A stretch of 15,966 bases of DNA, from NCBI GenBank assembly GCA_002887195.1, contig PJAB01001250.1:1-15966 (forward strand), in the 5' to 3' direction. The DNA is from Chrysochromulina parva. Taxonomy: Eukaryota; Haptophyta; Prymnesiales; Chrysochromulinaceae. Below the pieces are notes generated by a model. It was not told the DNA's origin, searched no databases, and saw nothing but the letters and a program-made list of their open reading frames with translations. Positions 7,478-15,834 of the stretch are shown here, one piece after another. The position numbers were made by a program, and so were the translations under genes. Position 1 is the stretch's first letter. Every line of letters begins with the position of its first letter.

Positions 7478-8720
7478 TTAATCCTTGGACGAGGAGCGCA
7501 CCACATTCCTCGTGACGAACTCCTGCGTGACGCCGGTTGCCATGGGCGTGACGCCCACTCGCCAGCCGCCGTTCTCGTACGGCACCTCCTGCTCGGGGCG
7601 CGGCTTGCCCAGAGGAGCTAGCGCCTCTTTACCTAAGGCTCCTGAGAAGTCCACCCGGGCCTTGCCGCCGATGCGCTGGTAAAACGAGCCCGCGTTGGCC
7701 GAGCCCTGGCCGCCGCCCAGCTCCTGGTACGCCTCCTGCACCTTGTGCATCTGCTCGCTCGCTTTGGCGGCGCCTGCCTCATCGCCGATGAACATGTCCG
7801 GGTGCAGCTGCTGCATAAACTTGCGGTGCGCCATCTTGATCTCCTTCATGCTCGCGCCAGACTCGATGCCGAGCGTCCTCGCCGCATCCGCGCGCCGCTC
7901 CGACCGCCCTTGCAAGCCCTGCGAACATTCCGAGCACGCGCACGCACGATCAGGCGTCACGAGTCCCGAATCAGGTTGGCAATCAAGAGTCGAGTACGCG
8001 CGCGCACGATCAGGCATCGGCATCTCGAGCGGCGAGGCGGTCGCTCACCTCGTAGACATGCTTCTCAAATGAGTCGAGAGACTCGAATGCGTATTCGATG
8101 GTCTCTCGTGGCACCTTCCGCAGCGACGGGAAGGCCTGGCAGCCGCCTTCGAGGATCTCCTTGACACTCGCGCCCACTGCGCTGGGCACCAAAGAATTTG
8201 GGTTTGCGCCGCCACTGCAGGCAAACGCGAGGAGCGCTACAGGGACCCAGTCGCAAAACTCTTTGGCATCAGGCGCCGCCGAACGAATGGTGACCGCGTA
8301 CTTCGTGACTGAAACACGGCTGTCCGCTTCAACATCCGTGGCAGCGGCTGGAGATGCGGACGCCTCGTCGCCGTCTAGCAGCTCCTCACCCTCGGCCTTG
8401 TTTTGCATGTTCTTGAGCACTTCGATATCGTCGTACGCCTGCATCGCCTTCTTTAGCAGCTGCTCAGGCGTGGGACCGGAGGCTACTGCAAGCGAGGAGC
8501 CAGCTTTGCCAAAACCACTGCCAGCAGCACCAGCCGCCTTGGCCTTTGCCGCCGGCTTCTTCACGGCGAGCACGATCGCCGGCAGCCGGCACGTGTGCTG
8601 CTGCTGCACGCGCAGGCCGACGGACGCGTGATATGGCGTGCTCGGTGGCACGATCACGAGCAGCAACAGCGCTGTGTTTGAGACACGCCTCATCAGAATT
8701 GTCGACTTGCGGCAGAGCAC
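7478..8720 (-). CDS. J-domain (DnaJ-like) protein, probably plastid- or secretory-targeted
   Basis: Two exons: 8720-8049 and 7918-7478, with a 130-bp GT-AG intron (TACGAG|GTGAGC ... TTCGCAG|GGC), phase 0, giving 370 residues. The J domain spans about 235-292 (ARTLGIESGASMKEIKMAHR) with the HPD signature at 263-265, which stimulates the ATPase of an Hsp70 partner. The N-terminus (about 1-45) has a hydrophobic segment (NTALLLLVIVPPSTPYHASV) followed by a Lys/Ala-rich stretch and GSGFGKAG, which fits a signal plus transit arrangement of an alga with complex plastids (inference). Residues about 140-224 form a conserved-looking region with no name I recognise (EFCDWVPVALLAFACSGGAN). There are no Gly/Phe or zinc-finger regions, so it is a type III J protein. 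A separate reading from 8023 would start inside the intron and is unlikely. Confidence 0.85.
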
Positions 8721-8843
8721 CGCGACGTCGTTACCTGCGGCCTCCCGCGGTGATTCGACTCTCCAACTTTGAGATCACCGCGCACACTTTTAGTCCACAG
8801 GCACCTCTCTCCTCTTCTCTCTGGTGTATGGTATCTGGTCTCG

Positions 8844-9556
8844 CTAGACGTTGTCGAGCTGCGAAGCAGGCGAGGCACGAGGAGAGTGAGAGCAGTAGGC
8901 ACGCAAGAATGTGAGACGACGCGAGCCACAGAGTGGGAGTCGGCACGAGCAACAGAGGGTGAGGCTCCGAGCGCGCGCGCCTGCTCCTTGACTTTACTGA
9001 GGCTCGCGAGCATCGCCTCCAGCTGCTCTTTGCTCATCTCAACGTTCACCTCCCTCGCAGCCTTGCCAGGGCCTTCGCCCAGGACGAGGCTGAGAAGCAT
9101 CGCCGGCACGGCGACGCTGCTCCCGTTGGCCGCTGGCTTGCGGTACACCTGCCAGCTCATCTGATTCAGCTTGGGCATCGTCGAGACGCCGCCCAGGGCC
9201 AGGCTCTCAGCACGAAACTGCTCATATCGGTGGAGCAGCACGCGCCCGAGCAGCTTTTGAAGCTGCTGCGCCTCTTCAGTCTCCGGAAGGTCGCCGAAGA
9301 GGGTGGCGATTTTCTCCGCATCCGCCGCCCTTCGGTACACGGCCTCGGTGACGAGGTTTGCGCCCGCCTGCTGCAGCTGCGTTGCCTCCACCTCCGTGAT
9401 GCCGAACGAGGCAGCAAGGTCGGCGATGCGGGCGGCGCCAGGACCCTTGAGCAGCTCGCGCTCCACGTTGCACGCGCAGAGGAACTCATCGATGGCTTGC
9501 TTCGACGTCGCCTTGAGCAGCAGCAGGAGCGGCGACGAGCCGCCTTCCGCTGACAT
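8844..9556 (-). CDS. COMMD9: COMM domain-containing protein 9-like
   Basis: COMMD proteins are subunits of the Commander complex (COMMD ring with CCDC22/CCDC93 and the retriever), which recycles endosomal membrane cargo. Exon 1 is 9556-8981 (192 codons). A 122-bp GC-AG intron (GAGCAG|GCGCGC ... CTTCGCAG|CTC) leads to a 15-nt exon (8858-8844) encoding LDNV and a TAG. The product is 196 residues, the usual length of COMMD9. The N-terminal helical part (LLLLLKATSKQAIDEFL; ITEVEATQLQQAGANLV; TLFGDLP) lines up with human COMMD9. The C-terminal COMM domain has its conserved Trp at MSWQVYRKP, then VPAMLLSLVL and VNVEMSKEQLEAMLASLSKV. The ATG at 9556 is preferred; a longer frame from 9664 would occupy most of the gap to the oxidase gene and adds residues no COMMD has. 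Without splicing, the tail would be 104 unrelated residues. Confidence 0.9.
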
Positions 9557-9717
9557 CGGGGCGGCCGCAGCCCCTTCACAAGCGGTAAACTTCAAGAATG
9601 TGAACACAAAACACCAACCACTCAACAACGGCCACAATACATGTACCGCAAGCCCCGTGTACACGCTCGCTCGCCAAATCGAGCGCTCTTAAAGAGGAAA
9701 GTGAGCACCAGGATTCA
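9557..9717. promoter_or_regulatory. Divergent promoter region, COMMD9-like / flavin oxidase
   Basis: These 161 bp separate two start codons facing away from each other, so both promoters must sit here or in the leaders. The interval is AT-richer than either gene (aacacaaaacaccaaccactcaacaac, about 9603-9630). No TATA box is evident. Co-regulation of the two genes is possible but not shown. Confidence 0.45.
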
Positions 9718-11106
9718 ATGCAACTTCGACAGTTCGGTAGGACAGCAGCAGCGGCGCGGTCCACTAGCCTGCATCGCCGGGGCCGCCGCGGCTATAGCTC
9801 GCTGCGCATCGATGACACGCACGATCTGTTGGTCGTCGGCGGCGGCGTCATGGGAGCGTGGACCGCGATCGCGGCTCGCAAGCGCGGGGCCTCGGTCGTG
9901 CTCGCCGATCAATTCTTGCCAGCGCACGATCGCGGCTCGTCGCACGGTGACGGCCGCATATACCGGCTCGCATACACCGAGGACATTTATGTGGACATGA
10001 TGCTGCGCTCTCTGCCACTCTGGCACGAGCTGCAGGACTTTGCAGGGCACGAGCTGCTCGCGCAGACGGGCGGCCTGCAGTTCGCGCTCATCGGCCGCGG
10101 AAGGCTCGACGCGCAGGTGAAGACGTACATTCGGCGCGGCATCGAGCACGAGCGCCTCTCCGCAGGCGAGTTGAACGCGCGCTTCCCGCAGTTCAAGCTT
10201 GCCGAGGGCGAAGACGAGGCGCTCTACCAGCCCGAGTTGGGCGTGCTCTTCGCGACCAAGTGCGTTGCCGCCGCGTGGCAGTACGCCGAGCATCTCGGCG
10301 TGGCACATGTGACGCCCTTTCGCGCGGCTGCGATTCGAAGGGACGCCGGTGGCGCCGGCGGCAGGGTCGGCGAAGTGGTCGTCGAGGGCGAGGACGGCGT
10401 CGCTCTCCGGGCACGCTCGGTCGTCTTCGCGCCGGGCGCTTGGCTCAGCCCGCTCGCCCAGGCACTCTTTGGTCTCTCGGTGCCCACGCGTGTCACCGCT
10501 GAGACCGTCTGCTACTATCGGCCGACAGACGCGTCGAAGGCAGCAGGGATCGACCATTCATTCCGTTCGATGCCGGTCTTCATTCCTGAGTATGACAATG
10601 GACTTGGCCCGTTTGGGTACTACGGCCTGCCCATGATCGACGTACCCGGCATCAAGTGCTCCGCGCACTACTGCGGCCCCGTCGTGCACGCCGACCGGCG
10701 CCCTGTCGCCGCGGGCGGCACACGGACCCCGGGTCTCGTCGACGGCACGGCGGAGGCGGCGGCCGGCGCGCGCGTCCGCGCCGTCGTGGACTCGACCTCT
10801 CGCTTCGTCGCGCAATTCTTCCCACACGTCGAGCCCGAGGCCTTTTTGACCCAGAGCTGCCTGTACACGACGACGCCCGACCACGACTACATCATCTCGA
10901 GGGTGCCAGGCCAGCCGAACGTCGTCCTCGCCGGCGGCGGCTCGGGCCACGCCTTCAAGATGGGACCCGCCATCGGCGAGGGTGCGGCCGCGCTCGCGCT
11001 CGGCGACCAGGCGCCGCCTTACCGGATGGCGCAGTTCGACGTGCAGAGGCTCCTCGACCTCGGTGAGGGCGCCATGAGCCATGAGGAGAGAGCTGCGCGA
11101 AAGTGA
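9718..11106 (+). CDS. Sarcosine/pipecolate oxidase-like FAD-dependent amine oxidase
   Basis: Intronless, 462 residues, DAO/monomeric sarcosine oxidase (MSOX) family: oxidises a secondary amino acid such as sarcosine or L-pipecolate with O2, yielding H2O2. The FAD-binding motif VVGGGVMGAW is at about 39-49, and GSSHGDGRIYR (73-83) matches the MSOX GSSHG..R loop. K313 in GIKCSAHY aligns with the MSOX lysine that activates oxygen (Lys265). C381 in SCLYTTTPDHDYII aligns with the cysteine bound covalently to FAD (Cys315). GGGSGHAFKMGPAIGEG is the C-terminal flavin motif. A roughly 18-residue Ala/Gly-rich insert lies between K313 and C381 compared with the bacterial enzyme. The first 30 residues are Arg/Ser/Ala-rich (RRGRRGYSSLR), suggesting mitochondrial import. 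There is no SKL-like peroxisomal C-terminus (ends AARK), unlike mammalian PIPOX. Substrate choice cannot be decided here. Confidence 0.9.
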   Translation: MQLRQFGRTAAAARSTSLHRRGRRGYSSLRIDDTHDLLVVGGGVMGAWTAIAARKRGASVVLADQFLPAHDRGSSHGDGRIYRLAYTEDIYVDMMLRSLPLWHELQDFAGHELLAQTGGLQFALIGRGRLDAQVKTYIRRGIEHERLSAGELNARFPQFKLAEGEDEALYQPELGVLFATKCVAAAWQYAEHLGVAHVTPFRAAAIRRDAGGAGGRVGEVVVEGEDGVALRARSVVFAPGAWLSPLAQALFGLSVPTRVTAETVCYYRPTDASKAAGIDHSFRSMPVFIPEYDNGLGPFGYYGLPMIDVPGIKCSAHYCGPVVHADRRPVAAGGTRTPGLVDGTAEAAAGARVRAVVDSTSRFVAQFFPHVEPEAFLTQSCLYTTTPDHDYIISRVPGQPNVVLAGGGSGHAFKMGPAIGEGAAALALGDQAPPYRMAQFDVQRLLDLGEGAMSHEERAARK

Positions 11107-11187
11107 CGACCGCGCGTTGTGGCGATCGTTCTCGCGCTTCTCTGTTCTCTTCACACTTTGACGTTCTTTCCCTCCATCCGTGCGAAA

Positions 11188-12045
11188 ATGCCGAAGGCGG
11201 ACGCCATTGCGGTCCCGCCGCCTCCGACGCCCGCCTTCTTGGATGCGATTGCGCGTGCCGACGATCACCGCCAGGGCCAGCGGCACTCCCAGGCGGCCGA
11301 GGCGCTCCTCGAGGCCGCAGCTCTTCAACAAGACGACCCGCGGCCCCACTTCCAGCTTGCGATGGCGCAGACAGCGGCGGGGCAACTTGAGGCGGCCGCA
11401 CGCTCTGCGCTCCGCGCTGTCGAGCTCGCGCCCGCGGGCCACCTCGGGGTGCTTCCCGACGAGATCCGGGCGTCGGGCATCTCCGCGCCTCGCGGCATCT
11501 ATCCGCAGCTCGGCCTTCGAGCGGCAATCATGGCCTTCGACTTGCTCTCCAAGCCCGTCGCAGACGCCGTGCCGCGGCCGATCTGGTGGAATGACAAGGA
11601 GCTCCTGCGCATGTCGGAACGCGCCCTGCAAGATTCGCCCGAGTCCCAATTCGCGGTCGCCACGCGAGTGCGGGTACTGATGGGCGTGGGCCAGCTGATG
11701 GCCGATGGCAGCCCTAGGGGCTGGTACTTGCAACAGCGCACGCCGCCTCAGCTGCGCGAGCTCGCGCGCCTGCTCAAAAAGCAGGCGACGTTTGAGCCGG
11801 CGGGATCCCTCAAGGCTGTGCAGCAGCTCCGGAATGCCGCCACCATCCTCGAGAAGGCCATGGAGATCGAGCAGGCCGAGAGGGAGATCAGGCGCGCCGA
11901 GCAGATTGCATCTGCGACCGAGGCGCGGATCGCCTCTGCCTCGTTTGCGCGGCAGCAGCCAGAGGAGCCCAACCTCGCGCTGCCGGAGCCGCCCAACCTC
12001 GGGCACCAGCCGATGGTCGAGGCCGTGCCACCGCTCCGAGCTTGA
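11188..12045 (+). CDS. TPR-like helical protein of unknown function
   Basis: 285 residues from the ATG at 11188 (GCGAAAATGCCG). An in-frame ATG at 11119 lies only 12 bp after the oxidase stop and would add 23 hydrophobic residues; if used it would create a signal peptide, so the start affects predicted location. Residues about 17-84 form two tetratricopeptide-like helix pairs (QAAEALLEAAALQQDDPRPH; LEAAARSALRAVELAP). The middle (about 95-150) has Trp/Pro-containing sequence (VPRPIWWNDKELL) that I cannot assign. A charged helical stretch (about 205-265, EKAMEIEQAEREIRRAEQIA) may be a coiled coil, followed by a Pro-rich tail. TPRs usually mediate protein-protein contacts. The gene lies 81 bp downstream of the oxidase on the same strand. 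The long opposite-strand frame at 10558-12006 is an Arg-rich shadow. Confidence 0.75.
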   Translation: MPKADAIAVPPPPTPAFLDAIARADDHRQGQRHSQAAEALLEAAALQQDDPRPHFQLAMAQTAAGQLEAAARSALRAVELAPAGHLGVLPDEIRASGISAPRGIYPQLGLRAAIMAFDLLSKPVADAVPRPIWWNDKELLRMSERALQDSPESQFAVATRVRVLMGVGQLMADGSPRGWYLQQRTPPQLRELARLLKKQATFEPAGSLKAVQQLRNAATILEKAMEIEQAEREIRRAEQIASATEARIASASFARQQPEEPNLALPEPPNLGHQPMVEAVPPLRA

Positions 12046-12582
12046 ACCATTTGAACCAAGAACCCTGGCGAATATGCAAGTGATCGTGGCGCGCTCGTAG
12101 TACCCGCTGCCTGCCCCTGGCGCCTCGGGGGACCGCGTCGCGCTTTCATGTATATTTCATGTACGGGCCACAGTCCACATGCTCATCAAGGCGCATGTTC
12201 CGTTTGCAGTAACTCATGTTCACTGCTGCAACTGAGTTTCGCTGTTAGCATATTAACCGAACGCGAGCACTCGCGCCCTCTGGAACAACTATAGCAGTAC
12301 GAGCCACCGCCACCGGCGCGACCCAGACGCCACGCGATAGCGCGCGACCCGCCGGCACCCGCGCTCACGACCACTCTTCACACACGCAAAGACCGCGGAC
12401 AGAAGGGACGACCAAGGGCTCCCGCGTGCCCCCGAGTCAATCTATGTAGGTCATCGGACGCGGTCGGAAGCGGTCGGACCCGTTCAGCGCGTCGGAATAT
12501 CACTCGCTTGACGCGAGCGCTCGGTGCAGGGACGTAACACCGCGCCTGCACATCATGGTTCATGCACAGATGAGAGCGTCTC
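12046..12582. other. Intergenic stretch between convergent genes, 537 bp
   Basis: This holds the 3' ends of the TPR-like gene (plus) and the EF-hand gene (minus). A short direct repeat TTTCATGTA lies at about 12145-12163, and 12190-12260 is AT-richer. Open frames here (for example minus 12378-12992) are Arg-rich and without protein character. I see no RNA gene. Confidence 0.4.
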
Positions 12583-13821
12583 TCATGTACCGGTCGACTC
12601 GCCCTCATGCACGGGTCGAAGGTCGAAGAGGGAGGGGCGGCGGCGGCGGCCCGATGGCGAGATGACTGAGTGCGTCGAAGGCGAGATGGCCGACCGGAAG
12701 ACGAGCCCCGTCCGCTTGTGGCCGAGCAGCTGCCGTCGTGCGCAGCCCAGCTGGACAATCTTCTCAAAGTCGCGCCGCAGCTCGGCTTGCCTCGAGACCA
12801 GATCGAGGAATTCGTCAAAATCGAGGACGCCATTACCATCCCGGTCGGCGGCGCAAAAGATGGATGCGAGCTCATCCTGCTCGGCGGCGTCCATGCGTCC
12901 GTGCGACGCACTCGCAGACCGAGACGGGCATCGCTTCCCTCGGTGCAGCGCGACCACCTCGCGGAACTCGGTGAGGCAGAGCCCGCCATCACCGTCAGCG
13001 TCTCCAGTGACGAATGCCTGCCGGATCGCCTCCGAGCGGTGCTCGCGCATCTCGCTCTTCCACGCCTTGCTGATGGCCTCCTCCATCAGCGGCTCGCCGC
13101 TCTGCAGCATGGCCTCGATCACATCAGAGCTCGCCGTGCGATAGTACTTGCGCAGTACGTACTCAAAGGAGGGAGCTTGGTCGACCACCCACGTAGGGCC
13201 AGGTAGGACCAGGTAGGACCAGGCGTAGGAGGCCATCTCACCATCCCTGCGCTGCTTGAGCTCCAGATCCTCCAGCAAAGGCACCTCGCTCCGCTGCTTC
13301 GCGCGCAACGCCTTGGCAAGTGGCGAGCGTCTTGACGGCTTCACAGGTGGGAGTGCGCCACCCTGCAATGCCTGCTGCAGCTCGGAGGCATCGACAGCTG
13401 GGACGTCTTGCAGTAGAATCGGCGACTTTGAAGTCCGGTACGGCTTCCAGTTCTCATGCTGGCTGCCCGTCTTCTCATGCTGCTGCTTGATGAATGCCAT
13501 GATCAGGGCCTTGACGTCCTGCTGCACGTGCCCGGGCAGCCGAAGTTGCTGCTGCTGGCGCCGGCCAGCTTGGCTGATCGGTGACAAGGCTTGCTTCACC
13601 CTCATCGGCGGCGAGCTCTTCAAGTGCGTGGGTGAGTACGTGGCCAACGTCTGAGCTGCCGTCTGCTCCAGCTTATCGAGCAGCGCTGCGAGCGCCTTTG
13701 GCGGTTTGCAGGCTGGAAGCGCCTTGGGCGGATTCATCTCTGCAGTTGTACAACAGCCAGCGCGGGCTGGGTCTTCCATCGGTGCTGGCGCTATCGCAGA
13801 GCGGCGACGGAAGGCAAGCAT
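12583..13821 (-). CDS. EF-hand calcium-binding protein
   Basis: 412 residues, intronless as read. Two canonical EF-hand loops: D274-A-D276-G-D278-G-G-L-C-L-T-E285 and D326-R-D328-G-N330-G-V-L-D-F-D-E337. Both have the acidic ligands and the final Glu, so both should bind calcium. They are about 50 residues apart, as in a pair, with a Ser/Arg-rich loop (298-308) in between. The N-terminal 200 residues are basic and Pro/Gln/Lys-rich with no domain I recognise. Residues 216-265 (SFEYVLRKYYRTAS...) look helical. The tail (365-412) is basic and Ser-rich (SPSTHSVISPSGRRRRPS), with possible phosphorylation sites. The start is uncertain, as Met15 and Met29 are alternatives. The 197-212 segment comes from a 10-bp tandem repeat and may be poorly conserved or spliced. 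Probably a calcium sensor; its target is unknown. Confidence 0.8.
   Translation of the reverse strand: MLAFRRRSAIAPAPMEDPARAGCCTTAEMNPPKALPACKPPKALAALLDKLEQTAAQTLATYSPTHLKSSPPMRVKQALSPISQAGRRQQQQLRLPGHVQQDVKALIMAFIKQQHEKTGSQHENWKPYRTSKSPILLQDVPAVDASELQQALQGGALPPVKPSRRSPLAKALRAKQRSEVPLLEDLELKQRRDGEMASYAWSYLVLPGPTWVVDQAPSFEYVLRKYYRTASSDVIEAMLQSGEPLMEEAISKAWKSEMREHRSEAIRQAFVTGDADGDGGLCLTEFREVVALHRGKRCPSRSASASHGRMDAAEQDELASIFCAADRDGNGVLDFDEFLDLVSRQAELRRDFEKIVQLGCARRQLLGHKRTGLVFRSAISPSTHSVISPSGRRRRPSLFDLRPVHEGESTGT
13193..13230. repeat. 10-bp tandem repeat inside the EF-hand gene
   Basis: On the plus strand CCAGGTAGGA is repeated with variants: TAGGGCC, AGGTAGGACC, AGGTAGGACC, AGGCGTAGGA. In the minus-strand gene it encodes SYAWSYLVLPGPTW. 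The unit is not a multiple of three, so gain or loss of one copy would shift the reading frame. Confidence 0.8.
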
Positions 13822-14073
13822 GATCGAGCAGAGGTCGGGGCCGTCCGACCGCCGTTGCCGCGCGGCCCGTTTCCCGTCTGCGGCCCAAACCTCCGAGTTT
13901 CGGCAAATGGAAGCGGTATTGTCCAGGATATTATCCGATCCTTTGGGCTATTGGCACTTTTCACTACTCCCAACGCCTGTCACACTAGTCTATGATCAAG
14001 AGTCCGCCACGGCCGCCACGCCCCTATCCTCGTCCGAAAAGCGTCTCTGCGTGCCACTGCAGAGCTGGCGCCA
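13822..14073. other. Intergenic stretch, 252 bp
   Basis: This lies between the EF-hand gene start and the GH27 stop, both on the minus strand, so it should contain the EF-hand promoter and the GH27 3' UTR. The segment 13900-14000 is AT-richer (GGATATTATCC at about 13926-13936 is a perfect odd palindrome). No open frame with protein character. Confidence 0.4.
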
Positions 14074-15588
14074 TCACTTCCCCTGGCTCATCTTGACAAA
14101 CGCTGTGTCGTGGAAGGCCACCGCCTTGGCGGTGAACGAACCCGAATGGACCCCTAGGTGCGCTCCCGTCCACACGTCCGTCACGTTGACCGCGTTCTGG
14201 AAGCCGAGGAGAGAGAGCTGGACGGTGATGTCGACAGCGGAGCCGGCCGACGAGGGCACCTGCGAGGGCTTCGTGTACCCATCGTAGCCCGCATTGGGCG
14301 TGAGGCCCGCCTGCGCATCCCTCTTATAAAAGCCACTGCCCCTGGGGCCGCTGTTGGAGATGGAGAAGCCGGCGCACTTGGGGTCAGCGCAGCACGCTGC
14401 CTGGGCCTCGGCGGGAGTGAGATCCGAAAAATCGCCCACGTTGCCCTCGCCGCCGCCCGAGGCCTCGTAGTACGACCCAAGGGTGTGTGTCCACGTATCG
14501 CACGGTCCGGTCGGGATGGGGGGAGGCGTCCTGCCGCCATAATTGTAGAAGCCTACCGCCACGTCGCAACCCGGCGAGTCGCAGCCCAGCGGGCGGCTCC
14601 AAACCTGCTGCGCGCCAGCGACAAGCCGCCTGCCAGGCACGCCCAGCGCGTCCTGATCGACGGCGATCGCGCCCTTGTTGAGGAGGATCTCGCGGGAGCC
14701 CTCGGTGATGTTGCGCGCGTCGTTGCCCATAATCAGAGGTGAGGCGGTGAGCGCCCAGATTGCCATCTGAGTGCGCTCCTCCTCGAGGGAGACGCACGGC
14801 GAGCCGTCGGGCTTGGTCGCGCCGATGAGGAGCATGTCCGGGTCGTTCCAGTGCCCGGGCCGCGCCACCGGCTCGAGCGCCTCCGAGTACTCGCCCCAGT
14901 GTTCGATGATCGACGAGAGCGAGCCCCACGAGCATTGGATGTCGTCCCAATTGCGCCAGAGGTTGCACCCAGCGGCGATCATTTGGTCAAAGGGCTTGGC
15001 CGACTCATTGCCGCCGAGGTACGCGGGCCACGAGCACGAGTACACGATTGGACGCGAGAGCGCGCGCAGCGCCTTGCCGAAGGCAGCGTAGCCGTCGGGG
15101 TAGCCCTGGCCCGAGTTGTAGCAGCCGTCGAGCTTGAGGTAATCAATCTCCCACTCCTCAAAGGTCTTCGCGTCGATCTCCTCGTAGCCCTTGGAGCCCG
15201 GGTAGCCGCCGCACGTCTTGGTGCCCTCGTCCGAGTAGATGCCCAGGCTCGCACCCAGCGACTGCATGTAGCGCGAGAGAGTGCGCATGCCCGAGGGGAA
15301 CCGCTGCGGGTTCGGATAGAGCTTGCCGGCCGAGTCACGCTCCGGCTGTGTTCCCTCCCAGCAATCGTCGATGTGCACACCCACGTAACCCGCTTCGACG
15401 TAGCCACCCTCCTTCATGGCGAGCGCCGTCGACTTGTACAGATCCTCATTGATGCACGAGTGCGGATGCTTTGCGCAATCAACTTCGCACCGGAAGGCCT
15501 GCCATGACATCCAGCCCATGGGAGGTGTCTTCGCCAGCCCTCCCGACGGGTCCTGAGCCAGGGAAGCTGTGACGAAGAGGGGCAGCAT
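14074..15588 (-). CDS. Secreted GH27 glycosidase, alpha-N-acetylgalactosaminidase-like
   Basis: 504 residues, glycoside hydrolase family 27: hydrolyses terminal alpha-linked GalNAc or Gal with retention. Signal peptide at 1-12 (MLPLFVTASLAQ), then the GH27 start TPPMGWMSW (21-29). Nucleophile D154 in YLKLDGC; acid/base D216 in NLWRNWDDIQCSW, by alignment to human alpha-galactosidase A (Asp170, Asp231). The recognition loop reads SCSWPAY: S186 and A189 take the positions that are Glu/Leu in alpha-galactosidase A and Ser/Ala in alpha-NAGAL, so GalNAc specificity is predicted. HWNDPDMLLIG (246-256) is also family-typical. The C-terminal beta domain is interrupted at about 357-445 by a Cys-bearing insert (LTPAEAQAACCADPKCAGFS) resembling a PAN/apple-like carbohydrate- or protein-binding module. 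Sequons NES, NIT and NVT fit secretion. Likely vacuolar/lysosomal or extracellular. Confidence 0.92.
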   Translation of the reverse strand: MLPLFVTASLAQDPSGGLAKTPPMGWMSWQAFRCEVDCAKHPHSCINEDLYKSTALAMKEGGYVEAGYVGVHIDDCWEGTQPERDSAGKLYPNPQRFPSGMRTLSRYMQSLGASLGIYSDEGTKTCGGYPGSKGYEEIDAKTFEEWEIDYLKLDGCYNSGQGYPDGYAAFGKALRALSRPIVYSCSWPAYLGGNESAKPFDQMIAAGCNLWRNWDDIQCSWGSLSSIIEHWGEYSEALEPVARPGHWNDPDMLLIGATKPDGSPCVSLEEERTQMAIWALTASPLIMGNDARNITEGSREILLNKGAIAVDQDALGVPGRRLVAGAQQVWSRPLGCDSPGCDVAVGFYNYGGRTPPPIPTGPCDTWTHTLGSYYEASGGGEGNVGDFSDLTPAEAQAACCADPKCAGFSISNSGPRGSGFYKRDAQAGLTPNAGYDGYTKPSQVPSSAGSAVDITVQLSLLGFQNAVNVTDVWTGAHLGVHSGSFTAKAVAFHDTAFVKMSQGK

Positions 15589-15834
15589 GCGTCCTCGGTT
15601 GGGCGCGGGTGTTCCTCGCGCGGAGGTGCCGATGACTTTTGCCGAGCCTTTCCTTCAAGTCAAACGGCGCCTGTGAAAGCCACGGCGTAACCGAGCAGAT
15701 TAAAACATCGTGCCAAGACAGAGCTGCCCCTTACCGGTGTCTTTTTACCGGTACCGGCTCCCCCCGGTGTCTTTTTACCGGTACCGGGTACTCTATGTCC
15801 CCCCGCGCCGCGGGTCGGGAAGTTGTGAAGGGTC
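15589..15834. promoter_or_regulatory. Divergent promoter region, GH27 gene / right-edge gene
   Basis: These 246 bp lie between two divergent start codons. They contain the 24-bp direct repeat described separately. The rest has no recognisable core promoter motif. Confidence 0.45.
15734..15787. repeat. Direct repeat of 24 bp with ACCGGT/GGTACC palindromes
   Basis: CCGGTGTCTTTTTACCGGTACCGG occurs at 15734-15757 and again, identical, at 15764-15787 (period 30). Each copy contains overlapping palindromes (ACCGGT, GGTACC) and a T5 run. It sits between divergent start codons, so a repeated regulatory element is possible; function unknown. Confidence 0.85.

Noticed and set aside
8859..9664. Longer version of the COMMD ORF (start 9664, tail past 8980)
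   Set aside because: N-terminal addition takes up most of the divergent promoter and the tail is unrelated to COMMD; splicing gives the standard length.
9715..10557. 280-codon minus-strand ORF opposite the oxidase
   Set aside because: Same reason: it mirrors codons of the oxidase and shows no family features.
10558..12006. 482-codon minus-strand ORF opposite the oxidase and TPR-like genes
   Set aside because: Antisense shadow of GC-rich coding DNA: Arg-rich, low-complexity product, while the plus strand encodes a clear flavoenzyme.
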